Positions 1 to 12,144 are shown, counted from the stretch's first letter. The stretch: 64,000 bases of DNA from Dromiciops gliroides (GCF_019393635.1 NC_057864.1:440756322-440820321); one strand, 5' to 3'. Notes: generated by a model not told the origin, from the sequence alone. Made by a program: numbers and translations.

Positions 1-45
1 GGGCAAGTCACTTAAACCCAATTGCCTCACTAAAAAAAAAAAAAA
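1..45 (+). repeat. WSINE1-like SINE, 3' tail only
   Basis: The window opens inside the last part of a WSINE1-like SINE: 'gggcaagtcacttaaacccaa' without its head, then 'ttgcctcacta' and a poly(A) run. The 5' part lies outside the window. This family has a ~145 bp body reading 'ggggcagctaggtggc...ctgtgtgaccctgggcaagtcacttaacccc' and an A-rich tail. It is called WSINE1-like throughout; the name comes from memory of marsupial repeats. Confidence 0.85.
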
Positions 46-1151
46 AGAAACCAGAAGACCGTCAGAATTTGGAGTTGTTTCTCCTCCATGGCCTCAGTTT
101 CCTCATGTGTAAAATACATGAAAAGCTCGTTAATTCAGGCTGAGCAGTGGACTATTCATCAGACTGCTTTCAGGAGAGACATTATAAGGTCTCTACCAGA
201 TTCTGGTTATCCAAAAATTTGTGTTCAGCAATCTTAGTGGCTTGGAATTTAGTGAAAAGAACCTTGGATGTGGGGGCAGAAGAGCAGAAGTCCTGAGTTT
301 AAATTCTGGCTCTGCCACTAACAAACCGCATAACCCTGGGCACTCATATGAACTGTCACTTATCTAGTATTTATCTTTATATTATTATATTGTTCACTTA
401 CGCATATATTAGTACTTGATTAGAACATCAGTTCCTTAAAGGCAAAGACTATCTCTTAACTTATTCTGTGTCCCTCCAGTAGCAACTTACACAATACCGA
501 GCTAATGGGAGGTATTTAGAAAAGACAAATAGATTGATTCTGGCACCAATTCAGTGCCATAGGGTAAATCATGAAACTATGTATGTTAAAGAACTTTGAA
601 AATTACAGGACATTATATAAATTATTGCTGTTATCATTATTATTCATCTTATTAACATCTAAAGCATTTATTGAAGTTTATCTATATTCAAGAAAATAAA
701 TAGAATGAGACATTAGATTGCAACCAAAATCAATAAGGCAACAGAAGTCAAATGTGGAATAAAACAGAGGATCTACCTTATCACATCTAATAAATATAAA
801 TGTCTGCAGCAGATCCTCTGCCAGGGCTTTGGCTACAGCACTAAATGCTGCATAAGTGAAGGGTTATGAGAGTTTGGTTTTTAGGCATGGAAGAATGCCG
901 CTTGGTGTCCAGAGGTAGCACAAACAACTACCACTTTTATTGATGCTTTGTAAATTATCTTACAAAAAGTGAAAGTACTGAGCCTTCTTTTATACCATTT
1001 CAAAAAAACATAATAGGGTAAGTGAGCGAAAAGTCTGGTCTTACTGGATAGTTTCTGACATACTACTGTTGTGAACATGCCACTATCTAACCAGGAATCT
1101 TTCATAACCTAATAAAAGTTAATCAAGTCCCTCTGGAACATGGGTACTCAC
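46..1151 (-). other. SLC16A1: SLC16A1 intron 2 (partial)
   Basis: This is intronic sequence downstream (leftward) of the first coding exon. It begins at the minus-strand GTGAGT donor (G at 1151) and runs off the left edge, so exon 3 is not in the window. Apart from a MIR at about 255-345 I see only AT-rich unique sequence with no convincing coding potential. Confidence 0.8.
255..345 (+). repeat. MIR-type SINE fragment
   Basis: The text 'cctgagtttaaattctggctctgccactaac' (given in part) followed by 'aaccctgggcactca' matches the central part of a MIR read forward. It is diverged and truncated. Confidence 0.6.
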
Positions 1152-1368
1152 CTCCTCCATACGTAACAGCCAACATGATGGAAGATATCCATGAGACTTC
1201 ACTAGAAGTGGCATTGAAGATGACTTCAATCTCTTTGAAGAATACAGTAATTGATTTGGCAAATGCATAAGAGAAGCCAATAGAGATAAAAGATGCAATA
1301 ACCACGACCCATCCCCAGCCTCCTTCTGGTGGGGTATAGCCTACAGGACCTCCAACTGCAGGAGCCAT
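1152..1368 (-). CDS. SLC16A1: SLC16A1 (MCT1) first coding exon, residues 1-72
   Basis: MCT1 is a plasma-membrane symporter that moves lactate, pyruvate and ketone bodies together with a proton and usually needs basigin for surface expression. The exon starts at an ATG in a strong context (A at -3, G at +4) and gives [20 protein letters not shown] and onward. Visible family features are the MCT signature EGGWGW at residues 15-20 opening transmembrane segment 1 (about 18-40), Tyr34, and Lys38, the lysine known to be essential for transport in MCT1. Residue 37 is Ala, where I recall Pro in placental MCT1. The loop FFKEIEVIF and the start of segment 2 ([13 protein letters not shown]) follow. The exon ends in phase 1 after GGA GGA G, at a consensus GTGAGT donor (1151-1146), the boundary expected before the next MCT1 exon. 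The open frame continues past the donor but stops soon after, so the splice site is the true end. It is one exon of about five, so only ~72 of ~500 residues are here. Confidence 0.96.
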
Positions 1369-1412
1369 CTTAATTCAAGATGAATTTCAAAATTCAGTTC
1401 AGTTTCAAAGAT
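1369..1412 (-). other. SLC16A1: SLC16A1 exon 2 5' UTR and acceptor site
   Basis: Upstream of the ATG on the minus strand are 44 nt of untranslated leader. They are preceded by a polypyrimidine-like tract ending in TTTTGCAG, whose final G is at 1413, so the exon probably begins at 1412. This matches the known SLC16A1 plan: non-coding exon 1, a very long intron 1, and the start codon near the beginning of exon 2. In-frame stops occur just upstream of the acceptor, so the coding frame cannot extend further 5'. Confidence 0.85.
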
Positions 1413-1456
1413 CTGCAAAATACAAAGTAAAACAACTATTTAGAAAGCAAGCTCTT

Positions 1457-1607
1457 GGGGCAGCTTGGTGGCGCAGGGGATAAAGCACTAGCCCTGGATT
1501 CAGGAGGACCTGAGTTCAAATCTGGCCTCAGACACTTGATACTTACTAGCTGTGTGACCTTGGGCAAGTCACTTAACCCTCACTGCCCCACAAAAACAAA
1601 ACAACCC
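1457..1607 (+). repeat. WSINE1-like SINE
   Basis: Complete copy 45 bp upstream of the SLC16A1 exon 2 acceptor. It is flanked by the target-site duplication 'agaaagcaagctct' / 'agaaagtaagctct', with one mismatch. Confidence 0.92.
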
Positions 1608-1825
1608 AGAAAGTAAGCTCTCTCCAACACTTACTTTTCTAAGTATCCTAGTTGCTATTTAGATCAAACACAGGTAGATAAAGTAACATTCACCAGTCAG
1701 TTATAGATATGCATATGGCCAGCAATATTCTACCAAGTATAATCTTCATGGTTAAGTCAGATAAAAGATTTCTTAGAGAATCAAGATATTCCCCATAAAA
1801 CTTTTAACAAGTTTAAATTTAAAAA

Positions 1826-1974
1826 AATTTTTAATTTTAGTGAGGCAATTGGGGTTAAGTGACTTGCCCAGGGTCACACAGCTAGTAAATGTTAAGTGTC
1901 TGAGGCCGGATTTGAACTCAGGTACTCCTGACTCCAGGGCTGGTGCTCTATCCACTGTGCCACCGAGCTGCCCC
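1826..1974 (-). repeat. WSINE1-like SINE
   Basis: Complete copy in reverse orientation with a T-rich tail on the left. The flanking duplication 'acttttaacaagttta' is perfect. Confidence 0.93.
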
Positions 1975-2084
1975 ACTTTTAACAAGTTTAAAGGAAAAAA
2001 GGTTACCATATTTTTTTATGAGCCATAAAACAACACTTTATTAATAGATTATAGTCTTTTCTTTCTGCAATCAACACCTATATC

Positions 2085-2410
2085 ACTCCCCTTCATTCCA
2101 GTCAAATTGGCTTCTTAGTGGTTCTCAAATCTCACCCCCATGCCTTTGTACAGGCTGTAGCCAATGTTTAGAATGTGCTACCTCTTCACCTCTGTCTGTT
2201 GGGATTCCTGCTCCTCTGCCACCTCTCAAAACAGCCTTCCTGATCACCCTCTCTATCTCTCCCACCATAGCCTGTCTCTCTCTTAAAAATCACTTTCTAT
2301 ATATTTTGTATTTACTCAAGCTTTGCTGTTGCTCCTCAAGAAGAATGGAAGCTTCTTGGGGGCAGGGATTATTTTATTTTGTATCTGAGTCCCCAGATCA
2401 GAGACTAACT
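2085..2410 (+). repeat. L2-type LINE 3' end
   Basis: The order 'cctttgtacaggctgt', 'cagccttcctgatcaccct' and 'cttcttgggggcagggatta' is the typical wording of an L2 3' terminal region read forward. It is old and diverged. Confidence 0.6.
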
Positions 2411-4660
2411 TACAAATCATGCTTCCAGACTTAAAGGTTAACCAAACAGGCAATGTTGAATTCTCAAGTTTCCCCCAAATAAGCAGCTCTTAGATTGGAA
2501 AGCAAAGACTTCTAAGGTAGAAAATCTGCTCACCAGTGTACAGTTTAAAGGAACTATCACTGGGGAGACTAAAGGCATGAGGTCAGAACAGCCAGATTTC
2601 CTAAGCATCCAGGCTACTTGTAAGTATGGTTCAGACGATGCAAAAGTGAATGAGGAGTGATTTGTTCAGCAGTCCCAAGAAGAGTCTTTGCCTTCCAGTA
2701 CAAGCCTAATGGGTTACTTTAGCACTTTATTTTCCTAAATTCTTCCATGGGCTCTGACTCACTCAATTTTACGTTACAAGCCTCTATGAAGGGCCTAATA
2801 AACAAGAGGCATTATATGGAGTACTAAGGACCCCAATAGAAAGATTGGAATCATCTCTACCTTTTTTGTAGTGGTGAAATATAACAGAGTTCCTGTGTAA
2901 GAGATGAGAACCCTTTTACCCATCTTGGAGAAATCAAGCTATAAGCTTTATTGTAGAGATTTTCCTGGAGTCTTACTTGAAAGGTGGGGGGCAAAGACTC
3001 ATTGGGGTTTGACCAGTGACCCCGGAGAGCACTGAGCTGACATAAACATCACACTCCTACAGAGAGAACTAGAAAGTTATGAAAGATTTGCCTTGTACCT
3101 GATGACTATTACGCTCTAAAGCTTTTTTTTCCCTGTACAACTGAAATGTGAAGATTGATGTCGAAGACCAAAGATGACCAGAGGTACGTTTTTCTCTTGG
3201 GACCAGTAAGAAATGGACTCTGAAGGTTCGTTCACTCATTCATTTAAATATTTAAGTGCTATCTACCATGTGCAGAGATATATATGCTAAGATTCTGAGG
3301 CAGATATAATGTTTAATTTATCCCTGGCCTCATGAAGCTTTCAATATAATAGATCCAGAAATAAAAAGTTTAGCAATTGCTAGTGTTAAGAGGTTCCCTT
3401 GAACTTGTCTTTTTGAGTTGCTGTATTTATTAGAAACACTAGACTCAGAGCATGCAGGAAGCCCTGAATGTTTAATAGTAACCCCACAATATTAAAAAAT
3501 TGGAGAGGAAATGTGAATTTAATTCAACAAATATTAACTATTTTGTATAAGGTTGGAGTTTGTGAGGTAACAGCAACAAACTTTTTTTTTTTTTTAACTC
3601 ACACACTGACACAGAAGGTCAATAGAGTCAATATTTGTTTGAGTGCTTCTTTCTAGGTTCCAATGATATCTAGAGGTCTAAACTGTTTTTGGACTTCCCT
3701 ACACCAAATTCCTCCACTGAAAAAAGTCCACATACTCAGTCTATTCCTACACAAGTTAATAGTACATTAAAATTAAAGATCAAAATCTCATTCCTGATTC
3801 CTGAAACTACGTGAATTCCAGTTTCATTGTTATGGCCAAAGCGGTTAAATTATAAAAGCAAGCTTCTCCCAACCATACATAATAATTAGGATCACAGATC
3901 GTAGATTTATTTATATTTCAATCCTAATGCAGAAATATGAACTTTTAGGAGGTAGGAAGGAAACAAGCCCTAGATAAAAAAATAGGAAAATATTTTCACC
4001 TTTGTTAATCTCTAAGATTCCATCTAGCTCAAAATCTCTGAGCCTATATAAACTTGGAAAAATAAAATCATAAGAGATAGTATTTGGCAAGAAAGTTGTT
4101 TAACTTTAAATTAGAAACCAGCCTCTAAATTTCACCACCAGAATTGATTCTGAACCCAGGAGCGTAACAACTAGAAACAACATTCCACTAAAATAAAAGG
4201 TCAAGCAACCCCTAACATCTTAGGAACAGGAGAGGCATTTTAATACAAGTAGAAATGAACCGATTACGGAGAGATCTGGCCAAGGCTGCATAGCTGTAGT
4301 TATTCAAGTTAAGCTAAACTCTGTCAGCAGTTCCTCTTTTGGCAAACTTTCATAAATGTTTCAGTGTAATTGTGTGATTCCAAAGAAGCCAATTTTACAG
4401 AACCAAGTTGTTATGTAACATCAGAAGCAACGAAGACAAGTACACCAGGCCAATCCAGAGCTTTAGAACCAAACACAATAACATACTTGTGTTACTATCT
4501 AGGTTTTATCTCCAGTGTTAAAAGGCTACGCTACCTCAACTTAGTATGAGGTGAATAATTCATGCTGCCCCATTTGTATTCTTCTCTAAATAAGAAATAA
4601 AGGGTTATTTCAAGAGTCTAGATAGAATACTCAATTTCTCTGACCATCCATCCTTTCCTT
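2411..4660. other. Intronic sequence without recognised features
   Basis: AT-rich sequence inside SLC16A1 intron 1. All open frames are short and carry no recognisable motif, and I could not assign any repeat family with confidence. Confidence 0.5.
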
Positions 4661-4807
4661 CTTTTTTTTTTGGTGAGACAACTGGGGTTAAGTGACTTGC
4701 CCAGGGTCACACAGCTAGTAAGTGTCAAGTGTCTGAGTCTGGATTTGAACTCAGGTCCTCCTGACTCCAGGGCCAGTGCTCTATCACTGAGCCACCTAGC
4801 TGCCCCC
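4661..4807 (-). repeat. WSINE1-like SINE
   Basis: Complete reverse copy with poly(T) at the left edge and head 'gccacctagctgcccc' at the right. Confidence 0.92.
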
Positions 4808-4924
4808 ATTCTATTTCATATAATCCAGCACCACTGATCTTCCAGGGATGTTCTTCCTTACTTCTGCCTCCTGAATTCCTTGGCTTCCTTCAAGAAAGTT
4901 CCAAGTCCAACTTCTGTAAGACTA

Positions 4925-5900
4925 CTGATGAAAACTCAGGCTTTTGACTTCAAGGAGCTCACAAGCTAAAGGAGGAGTTAAGGTGTATAGAAGTATGATA
5001 CAAGTTAGGATGTGATTAAGTACAGAGAGTACAATAGGATACTTGATAAAATAATGATACTGATCTGAAAGGACTGATGGAAGGATTCCCACAGGAAAAG
5101 ATCCCCGAATCAAAGCCTTGGAGATGATTTGAATGGGCAGAGAGGTGAAAGCAGAACACTTTCGGGAACAAGAACAATTTGCCCAAACATACAGAGGCGA
5201 TTGAGAGGGGATCAAGGGATAGCAAGTATTTTGTTTTGTTCAGAATTTAATTCAATTTACAACAAATTTATGTTAAGGGTTTACTTTGCAAAAGGCAATG
5301 GGGTATAAAAAAGGCAAAAAAAAAAAAATAGTCCTTGCAATCAAAGAGCTTACTTGTACACAAATAAAAATACCAAGTTATTTCAAGAAAGAAAGTAGGC
5401 CAGTAACTTGGAGGAGTGAGCAGGTAGCATATGTTTCAGGAAAGGGCTCAAACAGAAGATGGTACCACAGTTTTACTTTGTAAGAGATGGAAGTGAGGAG
5501 GAAGTACATTCTAGATTTGGGGGAATATGTGTGGCAGAAGAATGGCAGCAGATGGGGCAGCTAGATGGCACAGTGGTTAAAGCAGCAGCCCTGGATTCAG
5601 GAGGACCTGAGTTCAAATCCAGGACTCAGACACTTGACGCTTACTAGCTGTGTGACCCTGGGCAAGTCACTTAATCCCAATTGCCTGGAAAAAAAAAAAA
5701 GAATAGCAGCAGAAATGAGAGGTCACAGACAGGGGATGATGAGAAGGCCTGTTCGATTGGAGTGGAAAGTTCATAAAAAGGAATAAATTGAGGTAAAGCC
5801 AGAAAAGTTAAACTGGAGCCGGACAATAAAGAATCTTTAATGTCCAAAACAAAATGGATGTTTTGTATTTTATCTGATAGCTAATGGGGAACTACAGAGG
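4925..5900 (-). repeat. Probable old L2-like segment
   Basis: Phrases such as 'aaggagctcacaagctaaa' and 'tccttgcaatcaaagagctt' resemble the antisense of the L2 3' region, which reads 'ccctcaaggagcttacattct' in many mammals. The stretch is heavily diverged and is split by the SINE at 5554-5700. Confidence 0.35.
5554..5700 (+). repeat. WSINE1-like SINE
   Basis: Complete copy flanked by 'gaatggcagcaga' and 'gaatagcagcaga', a target-site duplication with one mismatch. Confidence 0.93.
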
Positions 5901-6980
5901 GCTCTGGAAAAGAATCACTTAGTGCCCTGCTCAAAAGCCTGTGACCCAGGCAAGTTTCACCTTGGGAAAACTCTTTGGGCAACTGGATGAAAAGTGGCCT
6001 AGAGGAACCAAGAACACTAATCAAGAGGCTAGACAACGGCACAGGAGAGTGGTCAGGAAGCCTGGAATAGAGGAGAAGCAAGAAACACACACCAGAAACA
6101 GTGTTAACGTTCACTGCCAAGATCAGCCCTGCTGATGAGGGAGGCCACCCCTCAAGGGGGCTAGACAAGACATTCTACTGACTGCTGATGTGCCATCCGC
6201 TGCTCACAGCTCCTTTGCCAGGACTCATGTACTATGGCTCCAGGGCTCACGCCTCCTCTCTCTCCCAGTTCCCGGACAGTGAATCACCAGCTGCTTCCCA
6301 GTAAACCACACACACCTCTCATCCTCATACTTCTCAGCTTCTTCTTCTGATTGGTCAGTTCCTCCTGGAGCTTCCATTTTAAGTAAGTGCCCATGTCAGC
6401 CATGTTCGCTCCCTGACTCCTCTCAGGGTTCCCCTTCCAACTCCTCAGGCTTCTTTCATTCTCAGGAGCCTTCTCATCCTGTGGAAAACGCCTTTGCCAC
6501 AATTCCCTCACACTACTTTCCTTGGACTTGAAATCCACTAACATTTCAACTTCAAATTACAGAGTGTTGGAACAGTTCTGCTAAAGAAACCTGCCTTCCC
6601 CCTAAAATGATGTGAAATTTAAAACATTCTAAGGCCCCAGTTTTGTAAGCAATAAAGCAAACTGATTAACAAGGTTAATTCATCATGGAATAAACATAAA
6701 GCAAAGCTGTTTGATATTTCAAAACATTTTGAAAAAGTTAATACATAATTAAACTTTGAGCTTAACTAAAAACTATGATTTGTTGCAATTTTATTTAAAT
6801 AACCACTTTTATTATTTAAATCAGTCTCATAAAATTTTTTATCCCAAACACTTATCTGTATTCAAAGCATCTTTCTTTAAACATGTCAAAATTAGCTTTA
6901 AAACTTCCAAATTATCAAGTGAATGCAGAAAATAACAAAAGGAAAAAAGGGTAAAGGATCATGTGCTTAAAAAACAATTG
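5901..6980. other. Intronic sequence with one minus-strand open frame
   Basis: No repeat is recognised. A minus-strand open frame of 86 residues lies at 6284-6544 and includes a lysine- and glutamine-rich helix-like stretch (KLQEELTNQKKKLRS). I do not recognise a family. It is short and unsupported, so I do not call it a gene. Confidence 0.4.
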
Positions 6981-7130
6981 GGGGGGGGGCAAGGTGGTGC
7001 AGTAGGTAAAGCACAGGCCCTGGATTCAGGAGTACCTGAGGTCAAATCCGGCCTCAGACACTTGATAGTTAACTAGCTGTGTGACCTTGGGCAAGTCACT
7101 TAACCCCAAATGCCTCACACCCCCCCAAAA
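6981..7130 (+). repeat. WSINE1-like SINE
   Basis: Diverged complete copy whose head begins in a G9 run. The flanks 'aaacaattggg' and 'aaacaatggg' look like a worn target-site duplication. Confidence 0.85.
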
Positions 7131-7239
7131 CAAACAATGGGAATTTACCTTTTAAAAGGTAGACATGAATTCAAGCACAATCCTGTCATAATCCTACAAT
7201 AAACTTGACTATGCCTATTTAAAGTTCTTAGGGCAGAGA

Positions 7240-9110
7240 ATAAGAAATATCATTATCATGCCACTAATATAAAAAATGCCATTTAAAAATGTGAAACACA
7301 GATACCCATTATCACTAATATTATTTAATATTGTATTAGAAATGCTAGCAATAGCCGTAAGAGAAGAAAAATAAATTGAAGGAATCAGAATGGGCAATGA
7401 GGTAATAAAATTATCTCTTTTTGCAGACGATGATATACTAGGAAACTCCTAGAGCTTCAACTGAAATGAGCTGAAACAATAGTTTTAGCAAAGCAGCAGG
7501 ATCTAAAATCATCAGCATTTTTATACATTAACAACAAAACCCTGCAAGAAGAGATTCCTCATTTAAAATAACCATAGGCATTATAAAATAACTGGGAGTA
7601 TACATAGCAAGACAAACTCAGGAACTACATGAACACAATTATAAAGCATGTTTTATACAAATAAAGTCACACTTAAATAATTGGAGAGACATGAATCGTT
7701 CATGGGTAGAGGCAATATAATAAAAATGACAATTCTACCTACTTATTCAATGCCCATAAATTACCAAAAATGTATTTTTACCGCACTAGAAAAAGTAGTA
7801 ACAAAATTCATTTGGAAGAACAAAAGGTCAAAAATATCAAAGGAATTAATGAAAAAGGTTTAGCAATACCAGATCTTAAACTATAAGACAGTAATTATAA
7901 AAACTAACTTTGTCAAATTTAAGGATATGAGTCATTCTCTAATTGATCAATTGGTCAAAGGATATGAATAGTCAGTTTTTCAATGAAACCAAAACTATAT
8001 ATAGTCATATGAAAAACAATGCTCTAAATCATTGTTGATTAGAGAAATACAAATTAAAACAATTTTGACATCTCATACCTATCATATTGGATGATATTTT
8101 TAAAAAGAGGAAATGACAAATGTTGGAGAAGATGGGGAAAACTGGTGGATCTGTGAACTCATCTAACCATGTTGAAGAGCAATCTGAAATTATGCCCAAA
8201 GAGTTATAAAACTGTATAACTTTTTACCCAGCAATACTACACTATTAGGTCTCCCAAGGTAATCAAGGAAAAAGGTTCTTACCTATATATACTTATAGCA
8301 GCTCTCTTTATGGTGGCAAAGAACTGAAAATTGAGGGGATGCCCATCGATTGGGGAAAGGCTAAACAAGTTATGGTATATGGTTGTGATGGAATACTACT
8401 GTGCTATAAGAAATGATAAGCAGGGGCAGCTAGGTGGCACAGTGGATAGAGCACTGGACCTGGAGTCAGGAGTACCTGAGTTCAAATCTGGCTTCAGACA
8501 CTTAACACTTACTAGCTGTGTGACCCTGGGCAAGTCATGTAACCCCAATTGCCTCACTAAAAAAGAAAGAAAGAAAGAAATGATAAGCAGGTTGATGTTA
8601 CAAAAACATGGAAATGCTTGCATGAAATAATGAAGAGTGAACTGAGTAAAACCATGAGAACATTGATTACAGTAACAATATTGAAGAATTATAAAAGACT
8701 AAGTTATTTTGAGCATTATAAATAAATGCTCAAATCAACTACAAAGGACCTGTGAAGGAAAAAGCTATCCACCCCCCGAGAAAGAATTGCTAAATAGAAG
8801 TTTGTATAGTATGATTTTATATTTATGTGTGTACATGCACACGTGTCAAATGGTAGCCTTCTCTAGAACAGAGTGAAGAGGGGGAAAAAATAAAAAGTGT
8901 ATAGCAGAAAACAAAAGAAAACTCAGAAAGCACAGAAAAGCAGGGTAGTTTTAAAAACAATGTATAGTATTTATTATATAGTTATTTTTTAAAAAGTAAA
9001 CAGTGTGAAATGAAGATTTGTGATTTTATATTGAATCCTCTTTGTGTTCTGCACAACGCACTGCACTATACATGGAAATGTTTTTTTTCTTTTGTATTTA
9101 AGTTCAAAAA
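7240..9110 (+). mobile_element. Degraded L1 fragment (ORF2 RT to 3' end)
   Basis: The + strand reads broken L1 ORF2: the reverse-transcriptase core '[10 protein letters not shown]' near 7400, then 'FIWKNKRSKISKELMKK' near 7810-7860, then the C-terminal pieces 'NYAQRVIKLY' and 'GIWL.WNTTVL' before 8420, and a 3' UTR-like tail. Many stops and frameshifts and at least one internal deletion (around 7900) show it is dead. A WSINE1-like SINE sits inside it at 8423-8574. Confidence 0.85.
8423..8574 (+). repeat. WSINE1-like SINE nested in L1
   Basis: Complete copy inserted in the C-terminal part of the L1 ORF2 remnant. The duplication 'aagaaatgataagcag' is present on both sides, so the L1 was in place first. 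Confidence 0.94.
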
Positions 9111-9195
9111 GGATAAATTTTTTTAAAAGAAGACATAAATAAGCAATTTGAAAGGGATAAAATTTCTGAAGTAAAACCCTTTTCTCAACTCATTT

Positions 9196-9198
<3 letters not shown>

Positions 9199-9246
<48 letters not shown>

Positions 9247-9397
9247 GGGGGGGAGGAGGGAGGGGCACGCAGGCAATTGGGGTTAAGTGACTTGCCCAGG
9301 GTCATACAGCTAGTAAGTGTAAATTGTCTGAGGCCAGATTTGAACTCAGGTCCTCCTGAATCCAGGTGCTCTATCCACTGTGCCACCTAGCTGCCCC
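9199..9397 (-). repeat. WSINE1-like SINE with (TG)n tail
   Basis: Reverse copy whose expected poly(A) tail is replaced by a (TG)n run at about 9199-9243 plus a G-rich stretch. The duplication 'ctcaactcatttaa' lies outside the TG run on the left and at the head on the right, so the microsatellite belongs to the inserted SINE. Confidence 0.92.
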
Positions 9398-11408
9398 TCA
9401 ACTCATTTAAAATATCCCTCTGAAAAAAAGGAGCATAGATACTATGAGTATTCTAAAACCCAAAGGCTTGAGTGGATTAAAATTTAAGTTTATCCTGCAT
9501 TGTTCTTTTCCTATTAGCCTTGCTATATTATTTCTGACTGCCTCATACTATATAGGCTAAAAGTGATGGAAGAGAAGCTCTTTTTGTCATTTTACCTTAA
9601 GAAAGTTCTGATTGGGGGCGGGGTGTAATCCTATGATCCCTAGGAGTGATGGGTAAAACACTTCAAGCCTTTCAAGACTTTCTGAATTATTTTCCTTTTT
9701 AATGCAGTATCTGGCTCTGCATGAAAAGGCTGTAATCTACATAAGGGAATTGAACTAGGTTTCTTCCAAATCTCAAGTTCAACAATTCATGCGAAGAAAT
9801 AACTGACTGCAAAAGCTAGTCACTTCTCTGGGTTTTTTTTCCCCCAGAAAGGAGTTACAAAACAGCCAAGGACGCTGGGTACAGTCTTCATTATGTTTTT
9901 TATGTTTCCCCCTCCTCCACCCAAGTCTAACACAAAGACCTTTATGTGTGATGTTTTCCAAAGTGATAAGGATGACCTGTTTTTGAACTTAATATTAAAG
10001 CAGAAGAGTCCAGAATCAGTACATTTAAAAACTTGTTTCTATAGTGTGGGAAATATAGTGCAAAGTGTGAGGTTCACTTGGAAACTTTTAAATCTTTCTG
10101 ATTAAGTTCTACTATAATTTTTTTAAAAATGCTGTTTTACTGGAGAGTTCCAGTTTTAAGTTTTAAAAGTAGCTGACACAGCGGGTTGTCCCTACAAGTG
10201 GCCTTTGGACTAGCTTCACAGAATCTAATACCATTCAACCCAAGTTACTAAAATTTCTCCCCATCCTAGTTTTTTACCCCCTCCGTCCCCCACCCAAATT
10301 ACAGAATAAAAGTAAATGGCACATATATCCTTGTAAGAAGGCAAGCAGAAGTGCTGATAGTGGGAAGAAATTGGGGGTTTTTGTCATACTTAGTTGGCCA
10401 AAACCCAAGAGCCATGAAAGCCATTAATATGTTTTGATCACAGTATTAATGATCAAAACTTCTAATCCTGGCTCTGCTATAATAAGCTTATGCAAACGGC
10501 TTCCTGTGTTGAAACTCACAGGGAAGCTAAATGAAATGTTATTTCGAGAAAACTATAATGTACTATGTAGAACATTTAAAAGCATTTAAAATCTATCCTT
10601 CACAAGAGGAATTTTAAAAGTTTATATTTTAAATAAAATCAAGATCACCTATTTGCAATTCAAAAACCTAAAAGTTTCACAGGTAGCTGCAAGTAGGTTT
10701 CAGTTGTTGCTATCTAAATGACAAAACTGCCCCATCGATATGGCGAGTGTTGTTATACTTTAACCGATATAATCTCAAAAGGCATTGACTGTAAACTGCT
10801 ACCAGTGAGTTCCCAGTAGTTTCCCCATTAACTTGCTAAATACCTTTAAGACTTTCTGTTGGGAACTTTGAAGGCAAGTGCCCTAAGGATTGTGAACTGA
10901 TTTAATGACTGAATAAAGAATGACACTTTCCCCCCAATATTCCTATTTAGGTGAGGATGAGAAAAATCAATGATATAAAATCTGCTGTTTTACTTAAAAA
11001 TTAAATTTAAGCAAAAATCCTGTTAGCCTAATAACATACCCAATAATTGTAAATATATTCCATAGAATCCTAGGTTTAGGATCAGAGAGGATTCTGGTCA
11101 AAATTACATGGGAAGCAATCCACCCAATTCCAACACATCTACTCCAGAAAACCCCTAATTTTGTACCAAACTGAATAAGGACCGCTAACTCCAACTATAG
11201 GGTCTTCTACACAAGTCAGCCAGAAGCCTGTAAGAACCCTAAGAAAGAAGGTCAGCAGCAAAGTCAGTGCCAGTGCATTGCCCTCATCACCTCACACCTG
11301 GACTACCACACTAGTTTGCTGGTTTGGGGTGAATGATGAGGAATCCGAACTGTAGAAAAATTAAAAAGAGAGCCTTCTCAAGTTTGGCCACAAAAGAAGA
11401 GACGATGT
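9398..11408. other. Intronic sequence without recognised features
   Basis: AT-rich unique-looking sequence in SLC16A1 intron 1. A short stretch near 10445-10480 ('aatcctggctctgc') may be a MIR scrap. I found no coding or RNA signal. Confidence 0.5.
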
Positions 11409-11566
11409 GGGGGCGGCTAGGTGGCACAGTGGATAAAGCACCGGTTCTGGATTCAGGAGTACCTGAGTTCAAATCTGGCCTCAGACACTTGACACTTACT
11501 AGCTGTGTGACCCTGGGCAAGTCACTTAACCCCCATTGCCCTGCAAAAAAAAAAAAAAGCTATTTA
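11409..11566 (+). repeat. WSINE1-like SINE
   Basis: Complete copy with an A-rich tail, flanked by 'agagacgatg' on both sides. Confidence 0.93.
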
Positions 11567-11569
11567 TAA

Positions 11570-11991
11570 AAAAAGAGACGATGGCTAGTGGGAGTAGATA
11601 GATTAAGTGAGCATTTCTGGAAGATGGGGTAGACATGGGCATGTTTTTGGCAATAGGGAAGCAGTCAGTAGATAAGGGGTAAAGTGAGAATGAAGATGAT
11701 AGAGGGGGCAATCTGTTCAAAAGGATCACTTGTGCATGTAGCCCACATGTCAAAGAGAAGGGCTATTTCTTCACATGAGATATGGGTGAAAGGGGAGATA
11801 GTGGCAGAAGCCATCTGGGTGATGTGATATGAAGAGGGAATTCTCTGGGAATGACCTCAGTCTTTTCAGTAAAATATAAGGTATTGTTCTAGGTTGAAAA
11901 AGGGAATAGGAAGTCAGGGGAAGTTGAAGGAGAAAAAGGTTTGGAAGAGCCAATGGTGGGATAGAGTTCATTGTTTAGAGAGTTGTAAAAA
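11570..11991. other. Intronic sequence, purine-rich
   Basis: Purine-rich sequence between two SINEs with phrases reminiscent of old LINE-derived intronic DNA. Nothing can be assigned. Confidence 0.4.
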
Positions 11992-12144
11992 GGGGGCAGC
12001 TAGGTGCCGCAGTGGATAAAGCACTGGCCTTGGATTCCAGAAGACCCGAGTTCAAATCCAGCCTCAGACACTTGACACTTACTAGCTGTACGACTCTGGG
12101 CAAGTCACTTAACCTTCATTGCCCCACCCAAAAAAAAAAAAAAA
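11992..12144 (+). repeat. WSINE1-like SINE
   Basis: Complete copy with the duplication 'agagagttgtaaaa' on both sides. Confidence 0.93.

Noticed and set aside
1773..2009. The recurrent 'LGGTVDRAPALESG..EFKSGLRHLTLTSCVTLGKSLNPNC' type open frames
   Set aside because: They are chance translations of WSINE1-like SINEs and recur at every copy in the window.
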